Shown here piece by piece: positions 15,101-59,045 of a stretch of DNA of 64,000 nt (the first letter of the stretch is position 1; each line of letters opens with the position of its first letter). The stretch is from Owenia fusiformis. Its lineage: Eukaryota; Annelida; Polychaeta; Sabellida; Oweniidae. Location: the NCBI GenBank assembly GCA_903813345.2, contig CAIIXF020000011.1, forward strand, positions 18,523,754-18,587,753, in the 5' to 3' direction. Made by a program: the position numbers and the translations under genes. The notes beneath the pieces were generated by a model. It had not been told where the DNA came from. It saw only the letters and a program-made list of their open reading frames with translations, and did no database searches.

Positions 15101-16609
15101 GCACAATCGCATCTCATGATTGATGAAGCAGAAAAACCACACAATGCTTATCCTGAAGACAGGATAAAATTGAGGAATCATGATCGTAAGAGAGCAAGAT
15201 TACTTGAAGCCCCCATATTAGGGCATGAATCAACTTCGACACCACAATCTGAAATGGACAGTCGTGCATCTAGCCTCTCACCAGCGACATCAGATGGGTC
15301 GTCAATTTCCCCCTTGAGTCACAAATTATTATCAAGTTTACGTGATCTCCCGGGTGGACATGGAATGTTACTGAAGGAAGCTCTCACCAGTTCCCGACCA
15401 ACTGTGGTGCGTGCGCCGCTCAGTGGTAACAGTAGCACTTCAGCAGCTGTCTCCCCAGCCCAAGCCAAAACTCCAAACCAGAGACCTAATGGTACTTCCA
15501 CACCTCCTCTGATACAGATCCCCGCAGGAAACATCCCACCCATGTTTCTACCCCCAGGTATGCCTATGCCTGGGTTACCCTTACCCCCCTATCCTTACCC
15601 TCCATACCCGTGTCCTCCAGGCATGCCAGGATTCGCACCTCCACCAACACTTATGGTGCCGTTCCCATTACCTATACCAATACCTATCCCAATCCCTGTG
15701 CCTTTCCCAGTGAAAGATGGGAAGCCTGTCCTCCTGCCTGAGTTCTCCAGGCCCAGTAGATGTAGCAGTAGCAGCAGTGAAGGACATACCCAGAAGCCCC
15801 CACTCAGTAGTGATATAGAAATCGTTAGAACGAACTATTTAATCAAAGAACCAAACACTACCAGCAAGGACTATCAGAATCAAAATGAGCGATCCCCGTC
15901 TAGGCAGAATGACTGTTCCCCACCTATGTATATTGATCGGTCCCTATCTAGACACATTGATCAATCATTTCAAAGAAGGAGAGAGCAATCAACAGAAAGG
16001 CAGCATGATCGGTCCCCCTCTAGGGAAAGAGTAGAGGTTGTTGAGAGACACTATCTTGTGTCACCAAGGTCAGACAACCAATCTCAACCTTCTCCGTTAT
16101 CTAGTCCAAATAGCATGAAATTGAGAACCGAGCCCTGTAACACACAAAATTCAACTGTAAGTAGCATGGACTATTATGAAAATGAGGCCATGGATTTGTC
16201 ACAAGATAAAAAACGTCCATCACTACCTGAGCGCCCTCTATCTAATAGCAGCTCCATGGGTAGATTGAGCCCACGAGTAAGTCCCAGAGTTTCCTTTTTG
16301 AGTGATGGTAAAATGGTACCACATGGTCTTGTACTACCTATAATTACACCCCCTGCAGCCCCTGATGTCAAACCTGAGCCCCCCTTAGTTGTTGTAGATA
16401 CACCATTGAAGCCACCCTTGGACAGTAAATACTCCTCAAGGAGAGGTAGAATACTTGATGCCCCACAGGTTCCCCCTATAAAGAAGCGCAATCGAAGCCC
16501 TTCACCAGAAAGACATCACTATCGTCACGATTTCAGATCTGCAGCTTACCCGAAACGAAAGTGTTTCAGACCGAAACTAAACAAAACCAAAGTTCTAGTT
16601 AGGAATTAG
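2893..16609 (+). CDS. SOBP: SOBP (sine oculis-binding protein) orthologue, 5' incomplete, three exons
   Basis: Nuclear zinc-finger cofactor. The fly homologue binds the Six-family protein Sine oculis, and loss in mouse (Jackson circler) causes deafness and circling. Exons 2893-3112, 5358-5453 and 14694-16609 join in phases 1 and 1 (G|AA gives Glu, G|AT gives Asp) and total 2232 nt, 743 residues plus TAG. Visible features in order: the conserved N-terminal block NFAETTMNEMLGWYGYEK (vertebrate NFAENTMNELLGWYGYDK); a low-complexity linker; two FCS-type zinc fingers (CNWCQ..FCSEDC and CDWCK..FCSDKC); Ser/Pro-rich regions; a Pro/Ile tract PLPIPIPIPIPVPFP shared with vertebrate SOBP; RS-like dipeptides; a VKPE site fitting the sumoylation consensus; and a basic C-terminus. 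The first exon is missing from the window. The vertebrate extended linker between the two fingers is absent here. The family assignment is secure. Confidence 0.94.
3212..3627 (+). repeat. Dispersed repeat copy A, inverted relative to 14073-14525
   Basis: About 416 bp that recurs as an inverted copy at 14073-14525. Shared landmarks are TATCCTATGCCAAGTAGAG at the outer end, the gcgggagatatgg segment, the internal TATAGGATAAAGCAG block, and ACATAACCCTTATAT at the other end. It has no coding content. The internal CTCTACTTGG blocks are subterminal repeats, so this looks like a non-autonomous DNA transposon. The short minus-strand frames inside it are not genes. Confidence 0.8.
3843..3900. repeat. 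Hairpin: near-perfect inverted repeat
   Basis: Arms of 27 bp (3843-3869 and 3874-3900) with the core GATATCTGTGGAATAT and its complement, separated by only 4 bp. It is the first of a run of hairpins in this SOBP intron. Confidence 0.85.
3959..4129. repeat. Long imperfect palindrome (MITE-like)
   Basis: Outer arms TATGGGATAA and its complement TTATCCCAT enclose CCTATGGTTTTTGAAAAA-type arms and two facing copies of TATCCATGAGTGGATAT. There is no coding sequence. It is probably a foldback or MITE insertion in the SOBP intron. Confidence 0.75.
4284..4413. repeat. Four direct repeats followed by their inverted copies
   Basis: Four copies of ATTGAATATCACTTTTCA with small changes are followed by complementary copies (GTGATATTCAATAGTTTA and AAAGTGATATTCGATGG). 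This gives a strong intramolecular hairpin of short tandem units. Confidence 0.8.
4598..4627. repeat. Short perfect palindrome next to a CRE-like site
   Basis: Perfect 12-bp arms GCGTTGGGATAC and GTATCCCAACGC surround a 6-bp loop. An 8-bp TGACGTCA (cAMP-response-element consensus) lies immediately before it at 4590-4597. A second TGACGTCA is at 3773-3780. Whether either binds a factor is unknown. Confidence 0.75.
5098..5232. repeat. 135-bp inverted repeat with 42-bp arms (MITE-like)
   Basis: Arms 5098-5139 and 5191-5232 are nearly perfect complements, running GTTATTCAATGATT..GAAGAATATT against their inverse. A smaller hairpin (TGTATTTCAC / GTGAAATACG) lies in the loop. It ends 125 bp upstream of the SOBP exon at 5358. 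Confidence 0.85.
5358..5453 (+). CDS. SOBP: SOBP 96-nt cassette-like exon
   Basis: The exon follows GGATTTTCAG and ends before GTAGGT. Entering and leaving in phase 1 it reads VRKGTSDLATQHQNLVSALT then NGIVTAHKNAL. This matches the Ser/Thr-Gly linker between the N-terminal block and the zinc fingers in other SOBPs (weak similarity, exact phase match). Its length is divisible by three, so skipping would keep the frame. It sits between the inverted repeat copies at 3212 and 14073. Confidence 0.85.
6340..7055. repeat. Minisatellite, about 20-bp unit
   Basis: Degenerate tandem copies of GATGATCTAAATTCTA with variants (GATTTAAATTCTAGAT, GATTGGGATCTAAATTATATC). They are arranged in a partly higher-order pattern and decay to GATGATCTCAATTCTACC at the right end. 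It lies in the last SOBP intron. Confidence 0.9.
7056..9133. other. SOBP intron, no recognised feature
   Basis: AT-rich intronic sequence. I see no exon with SOBP similarity, RNA gene or clear repeat. The minus-strand frame at 8273-8458 is short and not recognisable. Confidence 0.5.
9134..9178. repeat. ATCAT pentanucleotide microsatellite
   Basis: Consecutive ATCAT units with one interruption, in the SOBP intron. Confidence 0.85.
9780..10166. repeat. Tandem duplication with short ACATCTACAATATTCT units
   Basis: Two direct copies, roughly 9830-9967 and 9975-10166. Each has ACATCTACAATAT-type repeats followed by a shared block containing AAGTTTCC and ATTTACAAAATGTAGTTTAC. The copies differ by a few substitutions and one small insertion. 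Confidence 0.75.
10167..12560. other. SOBP intron, no recognised feature
   Basis: AT-rich intronic sequence with only simple low-complexity runs. I see no coding exon, RNA gene or transposon that I can support. Confidence 0.5.
12561..12953. repeat. 22-bp minisatellite with higher-order pattern
   Basis: Tandem copies of GATTGTGTTACACATCTTCT and variants. Groups of four variants recur with a period near 80-88 bp. The short open frame 12823-13014 is a by-product of the repeat. Confidence 0.9.
13501..13874. repeat. 31-bp minisatellite, 12 units, palindromic core
   Basis: Twelve copies spaced exactly 31 bp (first core at 13515, last at 13856). Each contains GAGTAATTACTC, extended to the perfect palindrome TGAGTAATTACTCA in most units, followed by ATGGTATCCCCAGT. 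The core holds TAATTA, the usual homeodomain core, and TGAGTAA, an AP-1-like half-site. It lies about 0.8 kb upstream of the last SOBP exon. Confidence 0.93.
14073..14525 (-). repeat. Dispersed repeat copy B, inverted partner of 3212-3627
   Basis: About 453 bp, the reverse complement of the copy at 3212-3627 with modest divergence and an extra T-rich filler (about 14245-14390). It ends 168 bp before the last SOBP exon, in opposite orientation to copy A. The frame at 14273-14470 is repeat-derived. Confidence 0.8.
14694..16609 (+). CDS. SOBP: SOBP terminal exon with both FCS zinc fingers
   Basis: The exon follows TTTTTCCAG in phase 1 and runs to TAG at 16607-16609 (638 residues plus the split Asp). 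It begins DGSRYALCNWCQKFG. The codon at 14711 is TTG inside this frame, not a start. Fingers: CNWC..FCSEDC and CDWC..FCSDKCLNQYKMNIF, the second almost identical to vertebrate SOBP. Further on: the Pro-rich segment PPPTLMVPFP with an IPIPIPIP tract; RS-like repeats (DRSPSRE, ERSPSRQ); AMDLSQDKK, resembling a CtBP-type PxDLS motif but lacking the Pro; VKPEPPLVVVD, a sumoylation-type site beside a hydrophobic SIM-like run; and a Lys/Arg-rich C-terminus. The motif functions are inferred from consensus only. Confidence 0.95.
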
Positions 16610-17008
16610 ATATGGTGTTTATCCCATATTGCCTCTCTAAGATATACCACAAAAATATTCTATTTAAATTTATTTATTAACACTCAATTATAATGAGCAT
16701 AAATTATAAATAATGCATTTGTAAATTTCACATGTTTTGAGCTCATGTAACAAGATGAATTCTTGAAATTGTGAGGTAAAGTAAGAAAGTATACAACACT
16801 TGATTTACATTTAGGTGGGCAGAGAGCAATGATTTGACGTTTAAACATGTATTCAATGTAAAGATTGCATGTTAAGGGACTATGTCAGTGATCCAGATAA
16901 CTAATTCTACTCTCTGCCTTCCTTAAGAAAGTGTAATATTATATCATATTGTAATTAGATAGGCACTAAACATGCATCCATGGCCAGTAGGTACCCAAAA
17001 ACAATGTG
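16610..17008 (+). other. Probable SOBP 3' UTR
   Basis: AT-rich sequence directly downstream of the SOBP stop codon. No perfect AATAAA is seen close by. ATAAATTATAAATAATG near 16699 holds only variant signals, so the cleavage site is not assigned. Confidence 0.5.
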
Positions 17009-17563
17009 CAATCTGGATTGTTGCAATCTAACAATGTGAAAGTTAACATTGTTACAATCTACAATCTGGATTGTTGCAATCTGACAATGTGAAATATAAC
17101 ATTGTTGCAATCTGCAATCTGGATTGTACAATCTGTATTATACATCCTCTCAGAATGGCAACAATCTTAGCAATACTGCAAAGTGCAGATTGTTGCAATG
17201 CGTGCAATCTGCAATCTGGATTGTTGCAATCTGACAATGTGAAACATAACATTGCTACAATCTGTAATTAATGTAGCAATGTTGCAATGTGCAGATTGTA
17301 GCAATGTGTGCAATCTGCAATCTGGATTGTTGCAATCTAACAATGTGAAATATAACATTGCTGCAATCTGCAATCTGGATTGTAAAATCTGTTTATACAT
17401 CTCCTCTCAGAATGGCAACAATCTTAGCAATGTTGCAATGTGCAGATTGTTGCAATGTGTGCAATCTGCAGATTGTTGCAATAGGTTTATACTTTCAGAA
17501 TCTAATATAACCTTAACATTGTTGCAATATGAATATTGTTGCAATGTGGATTGTGCAATGTTA
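17009..17563 (-). repeat. Satellite array, inverted relative to 18640-20425
   Basis: About four to five units rich in GCAATCTGGATTGTTGCAAT. They are the reverse complement of the units at 18640-20425: CTCAGAATGGCAACAATCTT here corresponds to AAGATTGTTGGCCATTCTGAG there. The open frames in this block on both strands are satellite by-products. Confidence 0.9.
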
Positions 17564-18639
17564 ATAATTAATATTATTATATGATATACACAATCTTTGT
17601 AATAGTAAACTATTTAGATGGTTACTCAATAGCAAATATAATGTGCAATATAATGTGTACACTATTGGAGTCAGCTTAAGATTGGCACAAGAATTTTAAA
17701 TCTTTTATTATGAACGTGCTGAAATATAGTTTTAATTACTTTCATTACTTTGTTTATTTTTTATTAAGAACTCTCTCTTTTGAAGTGGGAGAGTTGTATG
17801 TAGCCCCCATGCTTTGTTTCATCGTATCATATGTTGTTAATGAGATGCTGTTTCATGTGCAGTCTCTCCCCAAAGTGATATCTGCTCATTAAGAAGAAAT
17901 TAAATACTGTTCAAGATAATGAATATTAATTAACATGGCCAATACAGAGCCAGTTGGAGTTACAGTGAAATGTAAACTTATTCAAACTTTGATTCATCCA
18001 TATATCATAGGTGTTAGTTGAAATGAAGTCAATGTGAACATGTACAAAAAGGGAGATCACTACAGCTTAATCGTTTTCAAAATGTAACTCTTCAAAAACT
18101 TGAACTGACAAAGGTTAATTACTTTAAACTCATCTCTAGTCTTTGATATCCTTTGTGAGGGGAATCCATTTAGGCCTATTCTATTTTCAAGATGACATCT
18201 GAATCCAAATTATTCACTGGAAATCAAATTAGTTTCAACTTTTGAAATGTGTGTAATAATATGAGATTCTAACAATGGTCATTGTCTCTATCAAAAAATA
18301 AAAGTGTTACCAACAATTGCCTGGTCAATTTTGATGTAACCCTTTACTGAAAGCAGGTGAGTGCACTCTGATCTGGTCAAAACTACAAATCCATCTAAAA
18401 TCGATGACATTTTGTATCTCCGTCTTCAGCCTTTTGTTGTTTACAATTGTGCTAAAAAAGCTATAAGACCAAATAGGATTATACATTTAATTAATAAGGT
18501 CTCTCTTGGATTGAGCCTTTGGACCATCATAGAACTCAAAACCGACAACCATCCATTACGATACAATAACTTCCCTAGAAATACAATAGTTAAAGATACT
18601 ATTAAAATAAGATAATTCTTTTGGAATATTAATAAAAGC
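17564..18639. other. Spacer between the two inverted satellite arrays
   Basis: About 1.1 kb of AT-rich non-repetitive sequence between the facing arrays. Short frames (17710-17892, 18361-18615) have no recognisable content. Confidence 0.5.
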
Positions 18640-20425
18640 AGTACTGTTAGTAAGATTGTTGGCCATTCTGAGAGAAGTATAAATAAAACAGATTGCACAA
18701 TCCAGATTGCAGATTGCACACATTGCAACAATCTGCACATTGCAACATTACTAACATTGTTAAGATTGTTGGTCATTCTGAGGGGAGAAGTATAAAACAG
18801 ATTGCACAATCCAGATTGCAGATTGCACACATTGCAACAATCTGCACATTGCAACATTGCTAAGATTGTTAAGATTGTTGACCATTCTGAGGGGAGAAGT
18901 ATAAAACAGATTGTACAATCTAGATTGCAGTTTGCACACATTGCAACAATCTGCACATTGCAACATTGCTTAGATTGTTAAGATTGTTGGCCATTCTTTA
19001 GTATAAAACAGATTGTACAATCCAGATTGCAGTTTGCACACATTGCAACAATGTGCACATTGCAACATTGCTAACATTGTTAAGATTGTTGGCCATTCTG
19101 AAAGGAGAAGTATAAAGCAGATTGCACAATCCAGATTGCAGTTTGCACACATTGCAACAATCTGCACATTGCAACATTGCTAACATTGTTAAGATTGTTG
19201 GCCATTCTGAGAGAAGTATAAAACAGATTGTACAATCCAGATTGCAGTTTGCACACATTGCAACAATATGCACATTGCAACATTGCTAACATTGTTAAGA
19301 TTGTTGGTCATTCTGAGAGAAGTATAAAACAGATTGTACAATCCAGATTGCAGATTGCACACATTGCAACAATCTGCACATTGCAACATTGCTAAGATTG
19401 TTAAGATTGTTGACCATTCTGAGGGGAGAAGTATAAAACAGATTGTACAATCTAGATTGCAGTTTGCACACATTGCAACAATCTGCACATTGCAACATTG
19501 CTTAGATTGTTAAGATTGTTGGCCATTCTAGTAGTATAAAACAGATTGTACAATTCAGATTGCAGTTTGCACACATTGCAACAATGTGCACATTGCAACA
19601 TTGCTAACATTGTTAAGATTGTTGGCCATTCTGAAAGGAGAAGTATAAAGCAGATTGCACAATCTAGATTGCAGTTTGCACACATTGCAACAATCTGCAC
19701 ATTGCAACATTGCTAACATTGTTAGATTGTTGGCCATTCTGAGAGAAGTATAAAACAGATTGTACAATCCAGATTGCAGTTTGCACACATTGCAACAATA
19801 TGCACATTGCAACATTGCTAACATTGTTAAGATTGTTGGTCATTCTGAGAGAAGTATAAAACAGATTGTACAATCCAGATTGCAGATTGCACACATTGCA
19901 ACAATCTGCACATTGCAACATTGCTAACATTGTTAAGATTGTTGGCCATTCTGAGAGAAGTATAAAACAGATTGTACAATCCAGATTGCAGATTGCACAC
20001 ATTGCAACAATCTGCACATTGCAACATTGCTAACATTGTTAAGATTGTTGGCCATTCTGAAAGGAGAAGTATAAAACAGATTGCACAATCCAGATTGCAG
20101 TTTGCGCACATTGCAACAATCTGCACATTGCAACATTGCTAACATTGTTAAGATTGTTGGTCATTCTGAGAGAAGTATAAAACAGATTGTACAATCCAGA
20201 TTGCAGATTGCGCACATTGCAACAATCTGCACATTGCAACATTGCTAACATTGTTAAGATTGTTGGCCATTCTGAGAGAAGTATAAAACAGATTGTACAA
20301 TCCAGATTGCATATTGCACACATTGCAACAATCTGCACATTGTAACATTCAACATTGAGAGAGAAGTATAGAACAGATTGCAATTCAGATTGCAGATTGT
20401 CAACAATCTTACAGAAAAAATGCAA
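18640..20425 (+). repeat. 106-bp satellite array, 16 units, with higher-order repeat
   Basis: Sixteen units of about 102-110 bp, each running AGATTGTTGGCCATTCTGAG, then GTATAAAACAGATTG, then an AATCCAGATTGCAG-type block, then CACATTGCAACAATCTGCAC. Variant letters show that units 3-7 (from 18872) repeat as units 8-12 (from 19404), a five-unit higher-order repeat of about 532 bp. Most units contain the perfect palindrome GATTGTACAATC or the C/EBP-like GATTGCACAATC. The overlapping minus-strand frames (Cys-rich MLQCADCCNVCNLQS) are artefacts of the satellite. Confidence 0.95.
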
Positions 20426-22065
20426 TGTGTAAGTGATTTAACATAGGAGTCAATGGAGAAGCAGATTGTTTTCAGTTTGCTAGAGGTACCCTATTGGCCA
20501 TAGCTATAAACATGACTATAAAAACTCAATACTTGTGATAATGAAACGACATGAGTGTATTTTTTCTTATTCATTCAACTGGTTGTTACATACTTGTAGC
20601 TCTATATTTCTGACATGTAATTCTGCCTTCTGTAAGACAGCCATTTTCACACATGATTGATGACATACATTGTACAATTTCTCAGCTTTTTACCAACATA
20701 TTTGTTTACATGTGTTTTTAATTCTTGGAAAATAATTCTGCTTGATATTAGCGGGGGCCACCATTGGAAAAAATTCCTATATGAATTTAGGATTTATAAA
20801 TCACTTGTCGTGACTATGGATACCACAATATCCCTGATTGAGTACACCTTTTCTCCAACCTACTTGACTCTTTTACTCAATTTTCAATGTACTCACACAA
20901 TGTTTTACACACCACAGAACCTGCCCTTTGAATGAAATATAAGTAGCATATCATTTCATCTCGTATGCATGTGTACAAAATTGATTAACATGTCTAAAGG
21001 GTTCTTTGAAAGAAAACTTATTAGTATACTGTGCATGTTAATACATTTAATCTTGGATGAAGATACTTTAGAATAAGAACGTTAATCCCACATTATTAGC
21101 TTACTCAGTTACTTTCCCAGCTACCTACTCAGTTACTTACTCAGCTACCTACTCGGTTACTTACTCAGCTACCTATTCATTATTTTTGATAGCAGCCAAG
21201 ACACATTTCCCAGATTATCCAAAGTGCAGATATACATACAATGGATATCAGTTGTATTATTTATTTTAATGGTTCATACATTGAGCCTTCATGTACATTC
21301 ATGTACTACTATTATTTAATTGTGTATTAATTTATCTGTTTATAATAAGCTTTAGCTTATGCTCACCTTATTTGAAATGTAAATATTTTTTGATTTTAAT
21401 TTTATAAAATAACTTAAATGCCCTGACTGTACATATAATGCTAGCTCTATTTATTTAGTTGACGCATTCATGTAATATTATTATTATAAACAATGAAACA
21501 AATATAAAACATAAAGTTGATATTATCAGGATTTGTTTACTATAAATATATGTAAATATATATAGGGTGACCCCCCAAAACACAACTCACAAATCTGAAT
21601 AAAAGGTTATGGCTCTGCTTTTTTGGTTCACCTTGTATATGGTAAATAAAATAATAGCATATAAAATGGGAGATCAAATAGTATAAGTATAAATATTCTA
21701 GCAATAAGGATTAGTCTGTAACTGTGACACCTTTTAAATTTATGTCACCTCAAGTGGTGACAAATTGTTATAGTCTCCAACTTTTTTGTGGATGCTGGTT
21801 GAACTGGCAGGTGGTGACACTTAGCATGATAATGCCTTTATTCTGCTATGGGCATCCCTTAAAATATACCAGAATCTTTGAAGATAGTTTCTCTCGTCAT
21901 ACTCACAGAGTGGGATCCACATCTTTTGTCCACTATGGGGATCATGCTATTTTCCACAAAAATACAATGAGAAAAAAATTGTCACACCTTTGAGAGATTG
22001 TCTATTATTGGGATTAGGTGAAATTCAGATTTTCTTAAATATTAAGTTTTCTCTTCTTTTAGAGA
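20426..22065. other. Intergenic, mostly unassigned
   Basis: AT-rich intergenic DNA between the convergent SOBP and MYO6 genes. It holds one short copy of the TGTCACCAC element (21742-21820) and short TTACTCAGCTACC repeats near 21110-21175. The frames at 20657-20935 and 21724-21993 are not recognisable. Confidence 0.5.
21742..21820. repeat. TGTCACCAC-family element, short copy
   Basis: Begins ATGTCACCTCAAGTGGTGACA, contains TTGTTATAGTCTCCAACTTT, and ends AGGTGGTGACAC. The same internal block occurs in the copies at 39331, 56185 and 58285 (there as TTGGAGACTATAACAAT). A small non-autonomous element with inverted ends is likely. Confidence 0.65.
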
Positions 22066-22570
22066 AAAGTATGAACTTAGTAATCAAAGTTTCTATTTCA
22101 AGAGATAAATATGGACTCGTAACCACATTTTCACTTCAAGAGGCAATTATGGATTAGTAACCTAAGTTTCTACTTCAAGAAACAACAACTACTAGTAATC
22201 AAATTTTCACTTCAAGAGACAAATATAGACTAGTAATCAAATTTTTATTCAAGAGACAAATATGGACTAGTAACCAAATTTTCTGGACTAGTAACCTCAG
22301 TTTCTACTTTAAGAAACAGATATGGACTAGTAATCAAATTTTCACTTCAAGTAACAAATATGGACTAGTAATCAAATTTTCACTTCAAGAAACATATATG
22401 AACTAGTAACCAAATTTTCTGGACTAGTAACCTCAGTTTCTACTTTAAGAAACAGATATGGACTAGTAATCAAATTTTCACTTCAAGAAACAAATATGGA
22501 CTTGTAATCAAATTTTCACTTCAAGAAACAAATATGGACTAGTAACCAAGTTTTCACTTCAACAGACAAT
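22066..22570. repeat. Minisatellite, about 38-bp unit
   Basis: Degenerate copies of ATGGACTAGTAATCAAATTT followed by TCACTTCAAGAAACAAAT, about a dozen in a row, with one longer unit duplicated (ATTTTCTGGACTAGTAACCT at about 22280 and 22412). Confidence 0.9.
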
Positions 22571-25000
22571 ATGGGTCATTTGTTGAGTTACATTAACTCA
22601 ACATAATAAAAAATAATGAAAACAAATATTTTAATATACCATTTCTCTTTTATTACAATATAAAGCAAGCAATGAATCAATCGAAACAATAGTCTAAAAT
22701 ATTCTACAATTATTTTCACTATTTCATTTAAACATTTTTTGCCATCATAATACTAGATGATTTAAATATATCAATAGAATATATATCACTGGATGCTTTC
22801 TCAATGTACAACATATTTACTATACAATAATGTATACAAAGTACATTATTTGAATTCTGGTTTAATCTGCCCAAAACTGGATCAAACTGGTCCAAACCAG
22901 ATCAAATCCATCAACAAAGTCCTGCACTTACCATCTTGAGACACTTCCCAATATAATAAGCATACACATAGACAGTTTATTCTTATTTTCAAAAGTTTGA
23001 TGAAGGACTAAAATTATTGTTTAATTGACACTGATTCTACTTTCATTCACTGTTAAATGTTTTAAGATTTTAAACTCGAAAAGCAAGATGGAGAAAACAC
23101 AAAGTGTTTTACAGTAGTTTTACCTTATGTTATAGAGTCCCATGTCAAATAATGCCAACTGATCCCTCAACTCAAATACATTATCAGATGTGGGTTTTAT
23201 ATTGCAATGTCTTAAGCAGAAATAGCATTTGATCATGATATGTTGTAACAGTATGTAGCGCTCAGCAGAACACAATCATTGCTTATGAATGTTACATATC
23301 TCAGTTTACTAATTGATATTAGGTAAATGAAATACAAATGCACTTTTACGATCTTGGCAAAGAATGAAGAGTTGTTATATTTTCACTTGTTGATCAGAGA
23401 GCGCTGAAAATTTACAATGATCCTTTTAAAGTTTTTCTGCACAACAAAAAAGTTGAAAACAAAAAACGCACTTTTCCGCACTTGGATAAAAAAGTTGAAA
23501 ACAAAAATGCACTTTTCCGCACTTGGACAAAAAAGTTGAAAACAAAAAATGAACAATGAACAATCTCTATGAACAATGATCTATATTGTGTATTTATCAA
23601 TGTCAAAATGTGAAAAAATTGTAATAATGAGAATTATCTCATCCTGAAAATAAGCATTGTATCGGAGATGTAACACTAGTTCCAACTCAGAATACATACT
23701 TTCCACTGATTGTATCAACCCTTTGGTATATGGTAATGATCCATTTAAGTAATAAGATATATTTGAATTTATTTCTTTGCATAGTTTTCCAACTCCATAG
23801 CCTTGAAAACCTAACGGCTCTTGTAATATAGTAAAGATTTTATAAAATAGAATTTACTTAGCGTTTGTAATATTATACACTGTATTGGAATGTTTACCAT
23901 CATAACTTAATAACTACATTTCATTAGATTTAAGTAAAGAAAGTGGGTGATCTAAAAAAAGAAAGTGGTCACTTTCCCCCTTGTTTTACATATCACATAA
24001 TTTGCGTCATTATTTTCTGGAATGAAGGTTAAATTTCACTGGATATTGAATATACTGAAACCAAAAGGAGATCACATTATACTCCTCTAACATTACTCTA
24101 AGCGACTGGCTTTCATATACATGTGCCAAATTGCATTTAAGGAACACAAGTTCAAAAACTAAGAAAGATAACTGAGAAATATTGTCATTAGCTACTCGAG
24201 CTATTCTCTAGTTTCTTCCACTGACTATAGCTACGAGCCTTGTAAGATAATCGCCATTTTCATTTTCATTAACTTTGCTTTCTCGAGTAGTCATTTAAGT
24301 TCTTCAACAAATAACACTATAAATATCTTGGATATCGATTCAACACCAACAATATAACATAACACCACTAGAAATGAGACAATAAAATACAAAAGTTACC
24401 CAGAGGTTATATGGTGTCCACTGTCAGGGAATGTTTTGTACTTGATTGGCTCAGACTAATTAGCCATACAATCTGATCTTACAATATAAATAACAATTTC
24501 ATGGTTTGTCTACAATAAATATATATTAGATAATAAAAATTCATTAGACGAGATCTAAATTGCAATTCTTAAATATGTAGATATCATCACTTTTACATTG
24601 AACATTAAAACATTAATGAATTGATATTTTTTCTTTAAAATGCCAGACAATTTGATTTAGATTTTAAAAAGCAAAAATATGTTACACTTGAACACTTATG
24701 GAATGCTTAACATGAATGATATGTCGTCGTTATATGGTCCCTAGCTTTAGGATACATGACAATAGACTGTTCTAGTTCACTTCACTTTCTACAATATAAA
24801 ATACCAAATCATAAAAATCATTTTTTTGGATTGAATCTTGGACAATGTTAACAGACCAGATCCTTTTCAAATGACCATTCGTTTATCTAAAATTCTTTTT
24901 CATAAATACACCAAAATATTGTTTTCCGATGTCACAATCCTCCAGATACTTCTGCGTTTCAAATTGAATTTAATATTTATGTCCCTATTAGGAACTATTC
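22571..25000 (-). other. Probable MYO6 3' UTR and intergenic DNA
   Basis: Sequence downstream of the MYO6 stop codon (TGA at 25003-25001). Possible minus-strand AATAAA signals are near 23768 and 22647; neither can be chosen from sequence alone. A short tandem repeat is at about 23404-23560. Nothing else is recognised. Confidence 0.45.
23435..23560. repeat. Short tandem repeat, 50-bp type unit
   Basis: About two and a half copies of AAAAAAGTTGAAAACAAAAA followed by CACTTTTCCGCACTTGGA. Confidence 0.8.
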
Positions 25001-58636
<33,636 letters not shown>

Positions 58637-58657
58637 CCTAGTCACCTAGCAACTAAC
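58637..58657 (-). other. MYO6 5' UTR fragment
   Basis: 21 nt between a splice acceptor (TAATTTCAG) and the ATG. This implies at least one upstream non-coding exon. Confidence 0.7.
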
Positions 58658-58862
58658 CTGAAATTACAAAAGTGTAAATTTAAGATTAAGTGTATTACAA
58701 TGATCTTGGAAATCAAGCCTTAAGAATTGAAGAAAGGTGGAATTACCAACTACCATATGATGTTAAATGATTTGCAGGAAGTGAACATTGAGGGAATTGA
58801 TCAATCTATTGTTAAGCACAATGTAAAGGTATATCTATCAAGGTTAACACACAAAGTAAACA

Positions 58863-59045
58863 GTACAGTTAAACTTGTATACAGTGAACACTGAACAGCT
58901 ATGGAGCCACAAAAATGTGTTCTCTGTAGGTAGGTGTTCACTACATAGAGGCAATTTCATACAGGAGTCAGATGAGTATATGCCGAAGATGTTCAATAGA
59001 CACAAGTGTTCACTAGAGAAAAGTGTTCACTAAGACAGGTTTAAA
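58863..59045. repeat. ACAGTGAAACCTGT-family MITE
   Basis: TACAGTTAAACTTGTATACA start, AAAAATGTGTTCTCTGTAGG inside, AAGACAGGTTTAAAAG end. About 180 bp. Confidence 0.78.

Noticed and set aside
17052-20425. Many overlapping Cys-rich minus-strand ORFs (MLQCADCCNVCNLQS type)
   Set aside because: They follow the ~106-bp satellite period in several frames, with no consistent start, signal or splice context. They are repeat artefacts.
20657-20935. 92-residue ORF with hydrophobic start
   Set aside because: No domain, no splice or promoter evidence, lies in an AT-rich intergenic region.
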